Of a stretch of 64,000 nt of DNA, positions 46,628-55,071 are shown piece after piece; position 1 is the stretch's first letter; each line of letters starts with the position of its first letter. This DNA is from CAWEDP01 sp963807925 (lineage in GTDB: Bacteria > Acidobacteriota > Vicinamibacteria > Vicinamibacterales > CAVVIG01), in the NCBI GenBank assembly GCA_963807925.1, contig CAWEDP010000002.1, positions 3,249,752 to 3,313,751 of the forward strand, in the 5' to 3' direction. Both the position numbers and the translations under genes were made by a program. Under the pieces are notes generated by a model. The model had not been told where the DNA came from. It ran no database searches and worked only from the letters and a program-made list of their open reading frames with translations.

Positions 46628-47355
46628 TCACACCAGGTGGGTTTTGAAGAACGCCACGATGCGCCGGCGCGCATCGCGGGCCGAAGGTTCGTGATAGGCA
46701 CTCCTAGTCAACGCGCCGAGAACCTTGAAGACGACGGGGACGCGATCGCCGGCGCCCTCGTGGTCGTTCATGAATGCGTGGCCGGCGTCCGGATACTCTT
46801 TGACGTCGTGCGGGACACCCGCCGCGGTGAGCACCTGCTCGAGCCGCGCAGCGTTACCGCGGTTCCCCCAATCCTTGGCCCCATAGCTCGCGACGATGGG
46901 ACAAGAGCGCCCAAGGTAGCCCTCGGTGTAGACATCTTTCGGCACGGTACCGTAGTTCACGCTTGACGCCGCATAGCCGTGACCCGGCGCGAGCAGCAAC
47001 GCGAACCCGCCGCCCATGCAAAAGCCGATGATGCCGACGTGGCTGAGTACACCTCGGCTCGTGCACAAGCCATGTGCGGGCCGCGTCAATCTCGTCGAAC
47101 GATCGCCCCCGTCGCTCTCGCACATCGCGCATGATCTGACGAATGCACGTCAGCATCGTGCCCCAGTGGTACAGGTTTGGCGCCGCGGCGAGAAAGCCTT
47201 CGCTTGCGAGCCAATCGGCCTGACGACGAAGATCGTTACTCATTCCGCCCGCGTCGAGAACCACCACGACGCCGGGGAACCGGCCATCCTCCGTGGGCGC
47301 GGCACAGTGAGATCGGAAGATCGCCGTAAGGGCTTGGAATCGCGAGCTCGGACAT
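46628..47355 (-). CDS. Dienelactone hydrolase family protein, two frameshifts
   Basis: This alpha/beta hydrolase has a Cys nucleophile in IGFCMGGGFALLL and the catalytic His in YPDAGHAFMNDHEG; Asp is likely in VASYGAKDWG. The start MSELAIPSPYGDLPISL (ATG at 47355) has GGAGGTGAG directly upstream. The frame slips near 47305 (into APTEDGRFPGVVVVLDAGG) and near 47055 (ARTWLVHEPRC into HVGIIGFCMGG). Joined length is about 243 residues, normal for the family. Typical substrates are lactones or esters, but none is indicated here. Confidence 0.82.
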
Positions 47356-47625
47356 CTCACCTCCGCAGGGTCCATACGAGGAGCCCGCGACTCGTCGTAG
47401 CGGAGCACACGGGCTGTCTTCCCTTTCCGCATGGATCGAGAGCGGTCAAGCGATCCGGCTCTGCACTTGTGTTGGAACGGCCCTCTTCCACGGCAAGGTG
47501 GAGAGCAACTCACCTGTCGCCCAGGTTACGCTGAAGATCAGGACCAGCGGCACGCGACCGCGCAGGGAATACTGTGCCTCGTCAGCATGCCGCTCGAACG
47601 CGACGGGCGCCCGAACCTACATCCA

Positions 47626-47961
47626 TCAGATCGATCGAATCATCGCCAACAGCATCTTGAACCGCGTGGGCGCATGGACCGCGTGCGGCTGATTGGCAGG
47701 CATCAACACCATCTCTCCCGCCGACACCCTGAGCGGTGTGCCCGAAATGGTGATGTCAGCGTGTCCTTCCAGAACATGCGCCACCGCATCGAACGGCGCG
47801 GTGTGCTCGCTCAACGACTGCCCTTCGTCAAACGCGAACAGCGTGAGGGTTCCACCTGCGCGCTTGAGCAGCGTGCGGCTGACCACCGCGCCATCCTGGT
47901 AGGCGGCCAGCGCCAAGGGCTCGAGAAGCGTGGCGGGGGGCATTTCAGATGACGTCGTCAT
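47626..47961 (-). CDS. Cupin-domain protein (111 aa)
   Basis: This single cupin barrel has the first motif in DEGQSLSEHTAPFDAVAHVL and the second in SAGEMVLMPANQPHAV. The His/Glu ligands are partly present (H in SEHTAPFDAVAH, H in QPHAV), so it may bind a metal. It starts MTTSSEMPPATLLEPLALAA and is divergent from the SAM methyltransferase. It is similar in size to many small cupins near denitrification genes; function unknown. Confidence 0.8.
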   Translation of the reverse strand: MTTSSEMPPATLLEPLALAAYQDGAVVSRTLLKRAGGTLTLFAFDEGQSLSEHTAPFDAVAHVLEGHADITISGTPLRVSAGEMVLMPANQPHAVHAPTRFKMLLAMIRSI

Positions 47962-48010
47962 AATTCCCCATCATCCCTTGCGTCTCCTCCGTGGGTGCTA
48001 TGTTTCGATC

Positions 48011-48691
48011 ATGGACCCTCTCGCGGGCTCGCAATGGAGCGCCCCCGGCACCGTGGCAGGGTTCGCGCAGTCGGCTCCAAACGCCGTTCTGATGGCGTTC
48101 GCGAAAGAGGAACTGCGGCGCGCTGGGAACGGGCGTGTGCTCGACCTCGGTTGCGGCGCGGGGCGCAACGCCGTCCCGCTCGCGCGCCTCGGCTGGACGG
48201 TCGTCTGCACCGACCTGTCGTGGCCCATGCTGTGCGCCGCTGCCACCCGCGCGCGTGATGATCGACTCGACGACTGTCTGCACGTGGTCCTCGCGCCGAT
48301 GGAGCGTATTCCCGCGCGGGACCGCAGCTTCGATCTCGTGATCGCGCACGGCATCTGGAATCTTGCGCGTTCCGCCGCGCAGTTCCGCCGGGCACTCAGC
48401 GAGGCAGCCCGTGTGGCCAAGCCAGGGGCGGGCCTGTTCGTGTTCACCTTCTCGCGGAACACCTTTCCACCCGAGGCAGAGCCCGTGGCCGGCGAACCCT
48501 TCGTGTTCACGCAGTTCTCCGGCGAGCCGCAGTGCTTCCTCACCGAGGCGCAGCTCCGCGCCGAGTTAGGTCGTGTCGGCTTCACGCCGGATCCCGGCGT
48601 TCCCTTTCGCGAGTACAACCGGCCGCTGCCGGGGGCCCTCATCACAGGGACGCTGCCGGTGATCTACGAAGCGGCGTTCCGTCGCACATGA
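48011..48691 (+). CDS. Class I SAM-dependent methyltransferase
   Basis: This Rossmann-type methyltransferase (226 aa) has motif I RVLDLGCGAGRNAVPLARLG, the acidic end of beta-2 in VVCTDLSW, and motif post I DLVIAHGIWNL. The N-terminus MDPLAGSQWSAPGTVAGF is short. The substrate is not evident. Its TGA overlaps the next gene's ATG (ATGA), so it is cotranscribed with the NnrS/heme-copper-like gene. Confidence 0.85.
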   Translation: MDPLAGSQWSAPGTVAGFAQSAPNAVLMAFAKEELRRAGNGRVLDLGCGAGRNAVPLARLGWTVVCTDLSWPMLCAAATRARDDRLDDCLHVVLAPMERIPARDRSFDLVIAHGIWNLARSAAQFRRALSEAARVAKPGAGLFVFTFSRNTFPPEAEPVAGEPFVFTQFSGEPQCFLTEAQLRAELGRVGFTPDPGVPFREYNRPLPGALITGTLPVIYEAAFRRT

Positions 48692-49983
48692 CCTCGACAC
48701 CGCGCACCCAACTGCCGCCGCGGCTGTTGCCGATCCTGTATTTCGGCGCCGCGCACGTGGCGCTCGCGCTCGCATTTGGTGCCGTCGCCTTGGATCCGCG
48801 TGGCGTCTCCGGATTCTTCTATCACCCTCGCATGCTGGGGATCGTCCACCTGATCACCCTGGGCTGGATCACCGCATCCATCCTCGGCTCACTCTATATC
48901 GTCGGGCCGATCGCGCTGCGCGTGTGGATCCCTGCCACGTGGCGTGACTACACCGCGTTCGCCCTGGTCCTCATCGGTATCGTCGGCATGGTGGCGCACT
49001 TCTGGATTCAAGACTACGCCGGCATGGCGTGGTCGGCCGGTACCGTCGGCGTCGGCATCATGGCGGTCGGCGTTCACGTCATTCGGTGCCTCGGTCCTGC
49101 CGCGCTTCCGCGGGCCGTCAGCGCACATATCCTGCTGGCCTTCGTGAACGTCTTGGGTGCCGCGACGATGGGCGTGCTCATTGCGTTCGACAAGGTCTAT
49201 CACTTTCTGCCGGGGTTCGTGCTCGCCAACGTGTTCGCCCACGCCCACCTGGCAGCAATCGGCTTGGCGTCGATGATGGTGGTCGGTGTGGCGTACCGGC
49301 TGTTGCCGATGGTCCTGCCGGCGGCAATGCCCAGCGGGCCGCGTCTGTGGATCAGCGCGGTACTCCTCCAAGCCGGTGTGTCGGGGCTCTTCGTGACCCT
49401 GTTACTCCGCAGTCCGCTGGCCTGGATCTTCGCGCTGATCGTCGTCGCCGGGTTTGTGGGATTCATCTCGCAGGTTGTGTGGATGCTGCGGCGTCCGCGT
49501 CCCCGCCCGCAAGGGTCGCGTCGTCCTGATCCGGCGGTACTACACGCGGGTGCGTCGTTCGCCTCGCTGGGCGTCGCGTCGGTGCTCGGGGTGTGGCTCT
49601 CGATCGCCGAGCCGTCTTCGGCGGCGCTGCGCATCGCGATGGCCTACGGCGTCTTCGGCCTCGTCGGGTTTCTAGCGCAACTCGTCGTCGGCATGGAAGG
49701 GCGATTGCTGCCGATCTTTGCGTGGTATTGGGCGTACGCCAACACCGGATACAAGGGGCCGGTGCCTTCACAGCACGCGATGTCCTGGCGCCCCGGTCAG
49801 CAGCTTGTCTTCGTGCTGTGGCTGTTCGGTGTGCCTGCCTTGGCAGGCGGCCTCGCCTTCGACGCGATTCCGTTCGTCAGCGCTGCCGCATGGTGCCTGC
49901 TCGCGGCGACCCTGATCGATGCTGCCAACGTGACCAGAATTCTGCGTTACGCGTTTTTGACGCCGGCATCGGCGCCGGCCTGA
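48688..49983 (+). CDS. NnrS-like / heme-copper-type polytopic membrane protein
   Basis: This 431-residue protein has about twelve transmembrane segments. HPRMLGIVHLITLGWITASI and FAHAHLAAIGLASMMVVG place His residues in helices, as in NnrS and cytochrome-oxidase-subunit-I-like proteins. VGMEGRLLPIFAWYWAY is a further conserved loop. It resembles the standalone subunit-I-like proteins of denitrification clusters. NnrS is linked to protection from nitric oxide. The placement with NO reductase and a Crp/Fnr regulator supports that reading, but direct NO-reducing activity is not implied. The 3' end overlaps the convergent DUF488 gene by 37 bp. Confidence 0.75.
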   Translation: MTSTPRTQLPPRLLPILYFGAAHVALALAFGAVALDPRGVSGFFYHPRMLGIVHLITLGWITASILGSLYIVGPIALRVWIPATWRDYTAFALVLIGIVGMVAHFWIQDYAGMAWSAGTVGVGIMAVGVHVIRCLGPAALPRAVSAHILLAFVNVLGAATMGVLIAFDKVYHFLPGFVLANVFAHAHLAAIGLASMMVVGVAYRLLPMVLPAAMPSGPRLWISAVLLQAGVSGLFVTLLLRSPLAWIFALIVVAGFVGFISQVVWMLRRPRPRPQGSRRPDPAVLHAGASFASLGVASVLGVWLSIAEPSSAALRIAMAYGVFGLVGFLAQLVVGMEGRLLPIFAWYWAYANTGYKGPVPSQHAMSWRPGQQLVFVLWLFGVPALAGGLAFDAIPFVSAAAWCLLAATLIDAANVTRILRYAFLTPASAPA

Positions 49984-50552
49984 ACATCCCGTCGGCGGCG
50001 ATGTTTCCGTGGGACAGCCCTGCTCGCGTGCGAGGCGGGATATGTGACCTGCGTTCCCTGGACTCGTGCCCACGGCGTCAGTTCGTGAGGCCGCGCGCGA
50101 ACCCCGCTGGTGATCTCGCCCGACTCGACGCCTCGCGCCAGCAGCGCGTCCGCAATCAGCGACCGGTGACAACGCCACGGCACTGACTCTGCACACATCA
50201 GCGCGACGCGCTCTCGTTTCGCGAAGTCAATACACCGCGCCAGGCTGTCTGCGAACTCCGGCGTCTGCATGTAATCGGCATAGCCACGGAAGCTGGCGTT
50301 CCGCCACGCCGTATTCGCGGAGTCGGCCCGCGCATGGCGCAAGCCGCCCAGCCCAGGCATGTGTGTGTAGTGCATCCTCGCGCAGTGCAGGGCCGGAGAC
50401 AGCTGGACGCGATTGAACTGTGGATTGTGGCGTGATCGCGGAATCGTGCGCACGTCGACGACGCGTTGCACGCCATGCGCCTTGAGAAGTCGGATGAAGA
50501 CATCGATCGGGCGCGTGGAGTGCCCGATCGTAAAGATGATCGGCCGTGTCAC
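49947..50552 (-). CDS. DUF488 family protein (201 aa)
   Basis: The DUF488 opening IIFTIGHSTRPIDVFIRLLK is followed by VQRVVDVRTIPRSRHNPQFN and a central AWRNASFRGYADYMQTPEFA. VALMCAESVPWRCHRSLIAD is the Cys/His-containing core motif. The family function is unresolved. The last ~40 residues (Arg/Ala-rich) are atypical and overlap the convergent gene, so the true end may be earlier or a base may be missing. It starts 11 bp downstream of the cupin gene, same strand. Confidence 0.82.
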   Translation of the reverse strand: MTRPIIFTIGHSTRPIDVFIRLLKAHGVQRVVDVRTIPRSRHNPQFNRVQLSPALHCARMHYTHMPGLGGLRHARADSANTAWRNASFRGYADYMQTPEFADSLARCIDFAKRERVALMCAESVPWRCHRSLIADALLARGVESGEITSGVRARPHELTPWARVQGTQVTYPASHASRAVPRKHRRRRDVQAGADAGVKNA

Positions 50553-50563
50553 GTCACTCCGCC

Positions 50564-50989
50564 CTACGGTTCCGCTTCCGTGATCGACTCAGCCGTCCTG
50601 CCGGGCCACGCGATCGTGAGCAGGAACGCGCTTTCTTGAAGGGCGTCGAGGGCATGAGGCGTTCCGTGATCCAGCGCGAGCAGACTCCCCGGACGGAGGT
50701 CGAACGTGCGTCCTGACGCATTCAGCCGGATGTGGCCTGAGAGGACGTGGACGGAAATTCGCCCTTCGGTTTGGTGTTCGGGGATGTGGGTATTGGCCTG
50801 GAGCGCCGTGAGGACCACTCGGAAGTCGTCGTACTTCAGGAGCGTTCTCGCGTTCTGACCGGTGCTCCAGGTCGTCTCACGGTGAAGCCGATCGACTTCT
50901 GCCGTCAGGTCGAATTCGAGAAACGGACTCGCCATCAGCGGGGAATGCGGTCGCCTGTGCGCGGGCTCTTGCGGTGGGCTATCAGACAT
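50564..50989 (-). CDS. Cupin-domain protein (141 aa)
   Basis: This is a single cupin barrel: ALQANTHIPEHQTEGRISVH is the first motif with two His and Glu, and LRPGSLLALDHGTPHALDAL the second. It starts MSDSPPQEPAHR at 50989, where GGAGG lies 6 bp upstream; an upstream ATG at 51022 is less likely. It lies in a minus-strand run with DUF488 and the next small protein, opposite the Crp/Fnr gene. Cupins of this kind accompany NO/nitrite genes in several phyla; no substrate is evident. Confidence 0.8.
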   Translation of the reverse strand: MSDSPPQEPAHRRPHSPLMASPFLEFDLTAEVDRLHRETTWSTGQNARTLLKYDDFRVVLTALQANTHIPEHQTEGRISVHVLSGHIRLNASGRTFDLRPGSLLALDHGTPHALDALQESAFLLTIAWPGRTAESITEAEP

Positions 50990-51025
50990 CAGAACCTCCA
51001 TGAGTGCTCGCGGACCGTGCAACGA

Positions 51026-51223
51026 TTATCGTTCGATCCATTCTACGAACGATCCCACGCTGTCGGTGACGAGCATCACGCGCAGAACGCGATCGTTGTG
51101 ATACATGAGCTTCGCGCCGGCTCGCGCATCCTCGACGGATAGGTAGTGCGTCCACGTTTCGGGAAGACCCGCCGCCGTCCCCTGCTTCATGATCGCCCGA
51201 AGCCTGAATGCCGGTGTCGGCAT
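51026..51223 (-). CDS. Small hypothetical protein (65 aa)
   Basis: MPTPAFRLRAIMKQGTAAGL continues with SVEDARAGAKLMYHNDRVLR and VMLVTDSVGSFVEWIER. I do not recognise a named family; the pattern (short beta/alpha, no membrane segment) is that of a small conserved accessory protein. The ATG at 51223 is chosen because GAGGAGG lies 11 bp upstream. It shares the intergenic region carrying the TTGCG/CGCAA dyad with the divergent Crp/Fnr gene. Confidence 0.6.
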   Translation of the reverse strand: MPTPAFRLRAIMKQGTAAGLPETWTHYLSVEDARAGAKLMYHNDRVLRVMLVTDSVGSFVEWIER

Positions 51224-51300
51224 GTCCGCCCTCCTCCTCGCACCCTCGTGCGAAACCTCCATGCGGTTCCCATCCTGCCCCCGGGCACCTCGGGGCGTCT

Positions 51301-51314
51301 TTGCGGTGGCGCAA
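51301..51314. promoter_or_regulatory. NnrR/Dnr-type box TTGCG-N4-CGCAA
   Basis: TTGCGGTGGCGCAA is a perfect 5-bp dyad with a 4-bp spacer, the layout of Crp/Fnr-type sites; TTGCG-N4-CGCAA is close to reported NnrR-type sites. It lies between a small minus-strand gene and the Crp/Fnr gene, about 80 bp from each start, so it could serve both. The same dyad with a different spacer occurs at 52137. Confidence 0.65.
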
Positions 51315-51396
51315 TCATGCGATCAGCCTGCCAGAGACGACCCCGGCAAAACATGCGCTCGGCCGGGCGATATGGCACGATGAGGCGCAGATCCCA

Positions 51397-52113
51397 ATGA
51401 CTGTTCCCCGCGACACGTCGGCACTCGGCGACCAGCTCGGTCACGTGCCGCTGTTTCAGGGCCTGGCCGCCGATGTCATGGCGCGCATCAGAGGTCAGGC
51501 GCGCTCACGAGCGATCGCGACGGGTGAGGCCTTCTTCCACGAGGGAGACGAAGCCGACGCGTTCTTCGTCCTCACGAGTGGCCGCGTGAAGCTGACACAG
51601 CTCACGCCGGAGGGACATCAGGTGGTCCTTCGTATCATTGGCGTGGGCGACGCCTTCGGCGGCGCGGGTGCCTTCGGCGATGTCACATATCCGATTGGCG
51701 CCGAAGCCGTCGAGCCGGCCGTGGCCCTGGTGTGGACATCCCAGGCGATCCGGCAGTTGCTGGAGACCGAGCCTCGAGTGGCCTTCAATGCCGTGCAATT
51801 CGTCGCCGGCCGGCTGCACGATCTGCAGCGTCGCCACCGGCAGCTCATGACGGAACGCGTGGAGCGGCGCGTCGCACGGGCGTTGCTGCGACTCGTGCGC
51901 GAGGCTGGCCGCCGTGTGGACGGCGGGGTGGAAATCGACTTCCCCGTCTCGCGCCAGGACATCGCGGAGATGACCGGCACGACGCTGTACACAGTGAGTC
52001 GCCTTCTGAGTGCCTGGGAGGATCGCGGCATCGTCCAGAGCGGTCGCCAGCACATTATTTTGACGAAGCCGCACGCACTGGTGGTGCTCGCGGAAGACCT
52101 GCCCGACCGCTGA
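51397..52113 (+). CDS. Crp/Fnr family transcriptional regulator (NnrR/Dnr-like)
   Basis: The cyclic-nucleotide-binding-like domain (LGHVPLFQGLAADVMARIRG, EAFFHEGDEADAFFVLTSGR, VKLTQLTPEGHQVVLRIIGV) is followed by a dimerisation helix. The HTH reads VSRQDIAEMTGTTLYTVSRL and ends with RGIVQSGRQHIIL. No Cys cluster for an Fe-S centre is present, so it is of the heme/NO-sensing Dnr/NnrR type rather than Fnr. The ATG at 51397 gives 238 residues. It neighbours a quinol-type NO reductase and two matching dyads, so control of that cluster is likely. Confidence 0.9.
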   Translation: MTVPRDTSALGDQLGHVPLFQGLAADVMARIRGQARSRAIATGEAFFHEGDEADAFFVLTSGRVKLTQLTPEGHQVVLRIIGVGDAFGGAGAFGDVTYPIGAEAVEPAVALVWTSQAIRQLLETEPRVAFNAVQFVAGRLHDLQRRHRQLMTERVERRVARALLRLVREAGRRVDGGVEIDFPVSRQDIAEMTGTTLYTVSRLLSAWEDRGIVQSGRQHIILTKPHALVVLAEDLPDR

Positions 52114-52136
52114 AACGCGCCGGGTTGTCAGCCTCG

Positions 52137-52150
52137 TTGCGCGGGCGCAA
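52137..52150 (+). promoter_or_regulatory. NnrR/Dnr-type box upstream of the NO-reductase operon
   Basis: TTGCGCGGGCGCAA is a perfect dyad with the same arms as 51301-51314 and a different spacer. It lies 34 bp before the TTG start of the DUF1858 gene, the first gene of the run that ends in NO reductase. A second exact match within 1 kb is unlikely by chance even at this GC content. Confidence 0.65.
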
Positions 52151-52183
52151 AGACGCGGCTCGTCAGCCGATCCACGATGGCCC

Positions 52184-52441
52184 TTGAGCATCAGTGAACT
52201 CATGGGCAACAGGCCTGAAATGGTCAACACCGGCGAAATGGTGTCGGCTCTCCTGACCAGACATCCGCGGGCTGCGCGGGTCTTGGTGAATCACGGCATG
52301 CACTGCGTCGGCTGCGCGATCGCGCGATTCGAAACGCTGGCGGAAGCGTGCGCGGTGTATGGCATCCCTGTGGAGCGCCTGCTCGACGAGCTTCGTGAAC
52401 GGGGTCCTGAGGCCGACGAAGAAAGCGAGGACAACGCATGA
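52184..52441 (+). CDS. DUF1858 (hybrid-cluster-associated) protein (85 aa)
   Basis: RHPRAARVLVNHGMHCVGCA followed by IARFETLAEACAVYGI is the DUF1858 motif with a redox-type CxxC and one further Cys. The family is associated with hybrid-cluster and NO-stress genes. The start is TTG at 52184 (read as Met), giving MSISELMGN; an ATG four codons later is an alternative. Its stop overlaps the next gene (ATGA). Confidence 0.82.
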   Translation: MSISELMGNRPEMVNTGEMVSALLTRHPRAARVLVNHGMHCVGCAIARFETLAEACAVYGIPVERLLDELRERGPEADEESEDNA

Positions 52442-52707
52442 CGACATTCACTTCGCCAACCATCATCGGCGGCGATCCCGTGTGTCTCGACTCGGCCGGG
52501 CCGATGACGTCTGACGTCGTCGAGCGGATCCAGGCCGAATACACGGAGATGCCCGGTCTGACGCTCACACTGCCGCAAGCGGCCCGCCTGTTTGTGGTGA
52601 ATGCGCACGAGTCGCAGCGTGTGCTGTCGGAACTCATGGCGTGCGGATTCCTCCGCCGGGACCAGAGCGGCGCGTACCGACGGCAGCCCTGCCCGCGTTG
52701 CTCGTGA
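52438..52707 (+). CDS. Small hypothetical protein upstream of NO reductase (89 aa)
   Basis: The C-terminal half (LPQAARLFVVNAHESQRVLS, ELMACGFLRRDQSGAYRRQ) has the layout of a winged helix, and it ends in a CPRC pair. A DUF1858 protein followed by such a protein and then qNOR appears to be a functional set. It overlaps its upstream neighbour by 4 bp and precedes NO reductase by 14 bp. Function is not known; a regulatory role is a guess. Confidence 0.6.
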   Translation: MTTFTSPTIIGGDPVCLDSAGPMTSDVVERIQAEYTEMPGLTLTLPQAARLFVVNAHESQRVLSELMACGFLRRDQSGAYRRQPCPRCS

Positions 52708-52721
52708 TGAGGCCAGGTCAC

Positions 52722-55053
52722 ATGCCTGACGACCGACGTCCGCTTGATGCGCTCTCGCCCTGGTGGCGACACACCACGATTCTGCTGCTCGTGTTCGGCT
52801 TGACCGTGTTGATCTGGCTGGCCGCACGCACGTACCGCGGCAGTCCGCCGATTCCGGATCGCGTCGTGAGTTCAACCGGCACGGCGCTCTTCACCGGCAC
52901 CGACATCATGGCCGGTCAACAGGTCTTCCTGAAATACGGTCTCATGGAGAACGGCACCGTCTGGGGGCACGGTGCGTACCTTAGGCCCGGACTTTTCTGC
53001 CGCGTATGTGCATGCGGTCGTGGACGACGCTCGAGAGCAGCTCGCCGCGCAGCAGGGCCGTTCGTGGGCAACGCTCACGCCGACCGGGCGGGCGGCCGTC
53101 GACGCGAGCGTTCGCGCGCTACTGAAACACAACGGGTACGACGACCGCACGCGCACCCTCACGCTGTCAGACGTCGAGGCCGCGTCGTACCGTCGCCAGA
53201 TTGCGCGGTGGCAGACGTATTTTGCACAGTCTCACGAGAGCAGTGGATTGCCCCCGCACTACATCACGGATGCCGGCGCGCTCCGTCAGCTGACGGCGTT
53301 CTTCGCCTGGACCGCCTGGGCGTCGGTGGCCGTGCGTCCGGGAACCAACTATTCCTACACCAACAACTTTCCCTACGATCCGGACGCGGGCAATACGGTG
53401 ACCAGCGAGGCGATCGTGTGGAGCGCGCTCAGCCTGATCACGCTGCTCGCCGGGACCGGCCTCGCGCTCCTGGCCTTCGGGAAGTTCGACTACCTCGGCT
53501 GGAAAGGCCGGACCGGGCACGTCCATCCGCAACTTCTGCCAGGCGTCACGACCCCGAGCCAGCGCGCGACCCTGAAGTACTTCGTGCTCGTCACCGTCTT
53601 GTTTCTTGCGCAAGTGTTCGTCGGAGGAGCCACAGCGCACTACCGTGCGGATCCCACGAGTTTCTACGGCATCGATCTCAGTCGCCTGCTGCCCAGCAAC
53701 ATCGTCCGCACGTGGCATCTGCAGCTTGCGATCTTCTGGGTCGCCACAGCGTACATCGCCGGAGGTCTCTTGCTCGCGCCCGCATTGTCTGGCCGGGATC
53801 CGCGAGGTCAGACCCGCGGCATCCACCTCCTCTTCGGCGCCCTCCTGGTGGTTGTGACGGGCAGCCTCCTGGGGGAACTGCTCGGCATCAATCAGCGCCT
53901 CGGCACGCTCTGGTTCTGGCTGGGCCACCAGGGATGGGAATATCTCGATCTCGGTCGGTTCTGGCAAATCTTGCTCGCGGTGGGCCTCGTCGGGTGGCTC
54001 GTGCTGCTCTTTCGAGCGATCGGTCCGGCCCGCCACGATCCGGCGTCGCTGGAGATCGCGTCGCTCTTCTTGTACACCGCGGTCGCGATCCCGCTCTTCT
54101 ATCTGCCGGCACTCTTCTTTTCGAGCACGAGCAGTTTCTCGGTCGTCGATACGTGGCGCTTCTGGATCATCCATCTCTGGGTGGAAGGCTTCTTCGAGGT
54201 CTTCGTCACCGTCATGGTGGCCATCGTCTTCTTCAAGCTGGGCGTCATCTCGCAGCAGACCGCCGCGAGAGTCGTCTATCTCGACGCCATTCTGTATCTC
54301 GGGGCCGGCATGGTGGGCACGGCGCACCACTGGTATTGGACGGGCCAGTCGGTCACGACGCTGGCCTTCGGCGCCATGTTCTCAGCGATGGAGGTCGTGC
54401 CGCTCACCTTGCTCACCCTCGACGCATGGGATTTCATCAGGCTCACGGACGGCACGTGCGACGTGTGCGGCCAGGCGATCGCCGTGCCGCACAAGTGGAC
54501 GTTCTACTTCATGATCGCCGTGGGCGTGTGGAACTTCGTCGGGGCCGGCGTGTTCGGATTCCTCATCAATCTGCCGGTCGTCAGCTACTTCGAAGTCGGT
54601 ACGCTGCTCACGCCCAATCACGGGCACGCCGCCATGATGGGCGTCTTTGGGATGCTGGCCGTGGCCTTGGTCGTCCTGGCCATCCGGCAAGTGTCGACCG
54701 ACGACGAGTGGTCGCGGGTCGAGCCGTACATTCGCGTGTCGTTTTGGGGCTTGAACATCGGCCTCGCGCTCATGGTCGTCACGAATCTGTTTCCCGGCGG
54801 CGTCCTGCAACTGATGGACGTTCTGAGACACGGGTATTGGCACGCCCGCAGCCGGGAGTTCCTCGACGCCCCGCTCGTCCGGACGCTCGAATGGCTCCGG
54901 ATGCCTGGGGATCTGGTCTTTATCGCGTGCGGCGTGGTGCCGTTGGTCATCGCGACGGCACGCACTTACATTCGGACGTTGACGGGCAACGGGAAGCTTC
55001 TGGCCCGCGGCGGCATCAGCTCAGTCGACAGCGCTGCCACTGCTCATGACTGA
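52722..55053 (+). CDS. norZ: Quinol-type nitric oxide reductase (qNOR), one frameshift
   Basis: This cytoplasmic-membrane enzyme reduces 2 NO to N2O with quinol electrons. The N-terminal extension (qNOR-specific) contains ADIMAGQQVFLKYG-like sequence, here TDIMAGQQVFLKYGLMENGT. After one extra base near 52982 the frame continues LGPDFSAAYVHAVVDDAREQ. Catalytic-domain signatures are YSYTNNFPYDPDAGN, the heme His in VRTWHLQLAIFWV, the FeB/Glu site in IIHLWVEGFFEVFVTVMV, MVGTAHHWYWTGQ and LTPNHGHAAMMGVFGM. Joined length is about 775 residues, normal for qNOR, with 14 hydrophobic segments. The start MPDDRRPLD at 52722 is the natural one. It is last in the operon. Confidence 0.93.
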
Positions 55054-55067
55054 AGTCGGAACGTCCA

Positions 55068-55071
55068 CTAG
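55068..55071 (+). repeat. 4-bp target duplication CTAG flanking IS5 copy 1
   Basis: CTAG here and at 56351-56354 borders the element exactly. The second copy duplicates CTAT, so the target is CTAR/CTAN-like, as for the IS5 group. Confidence 0.8.
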
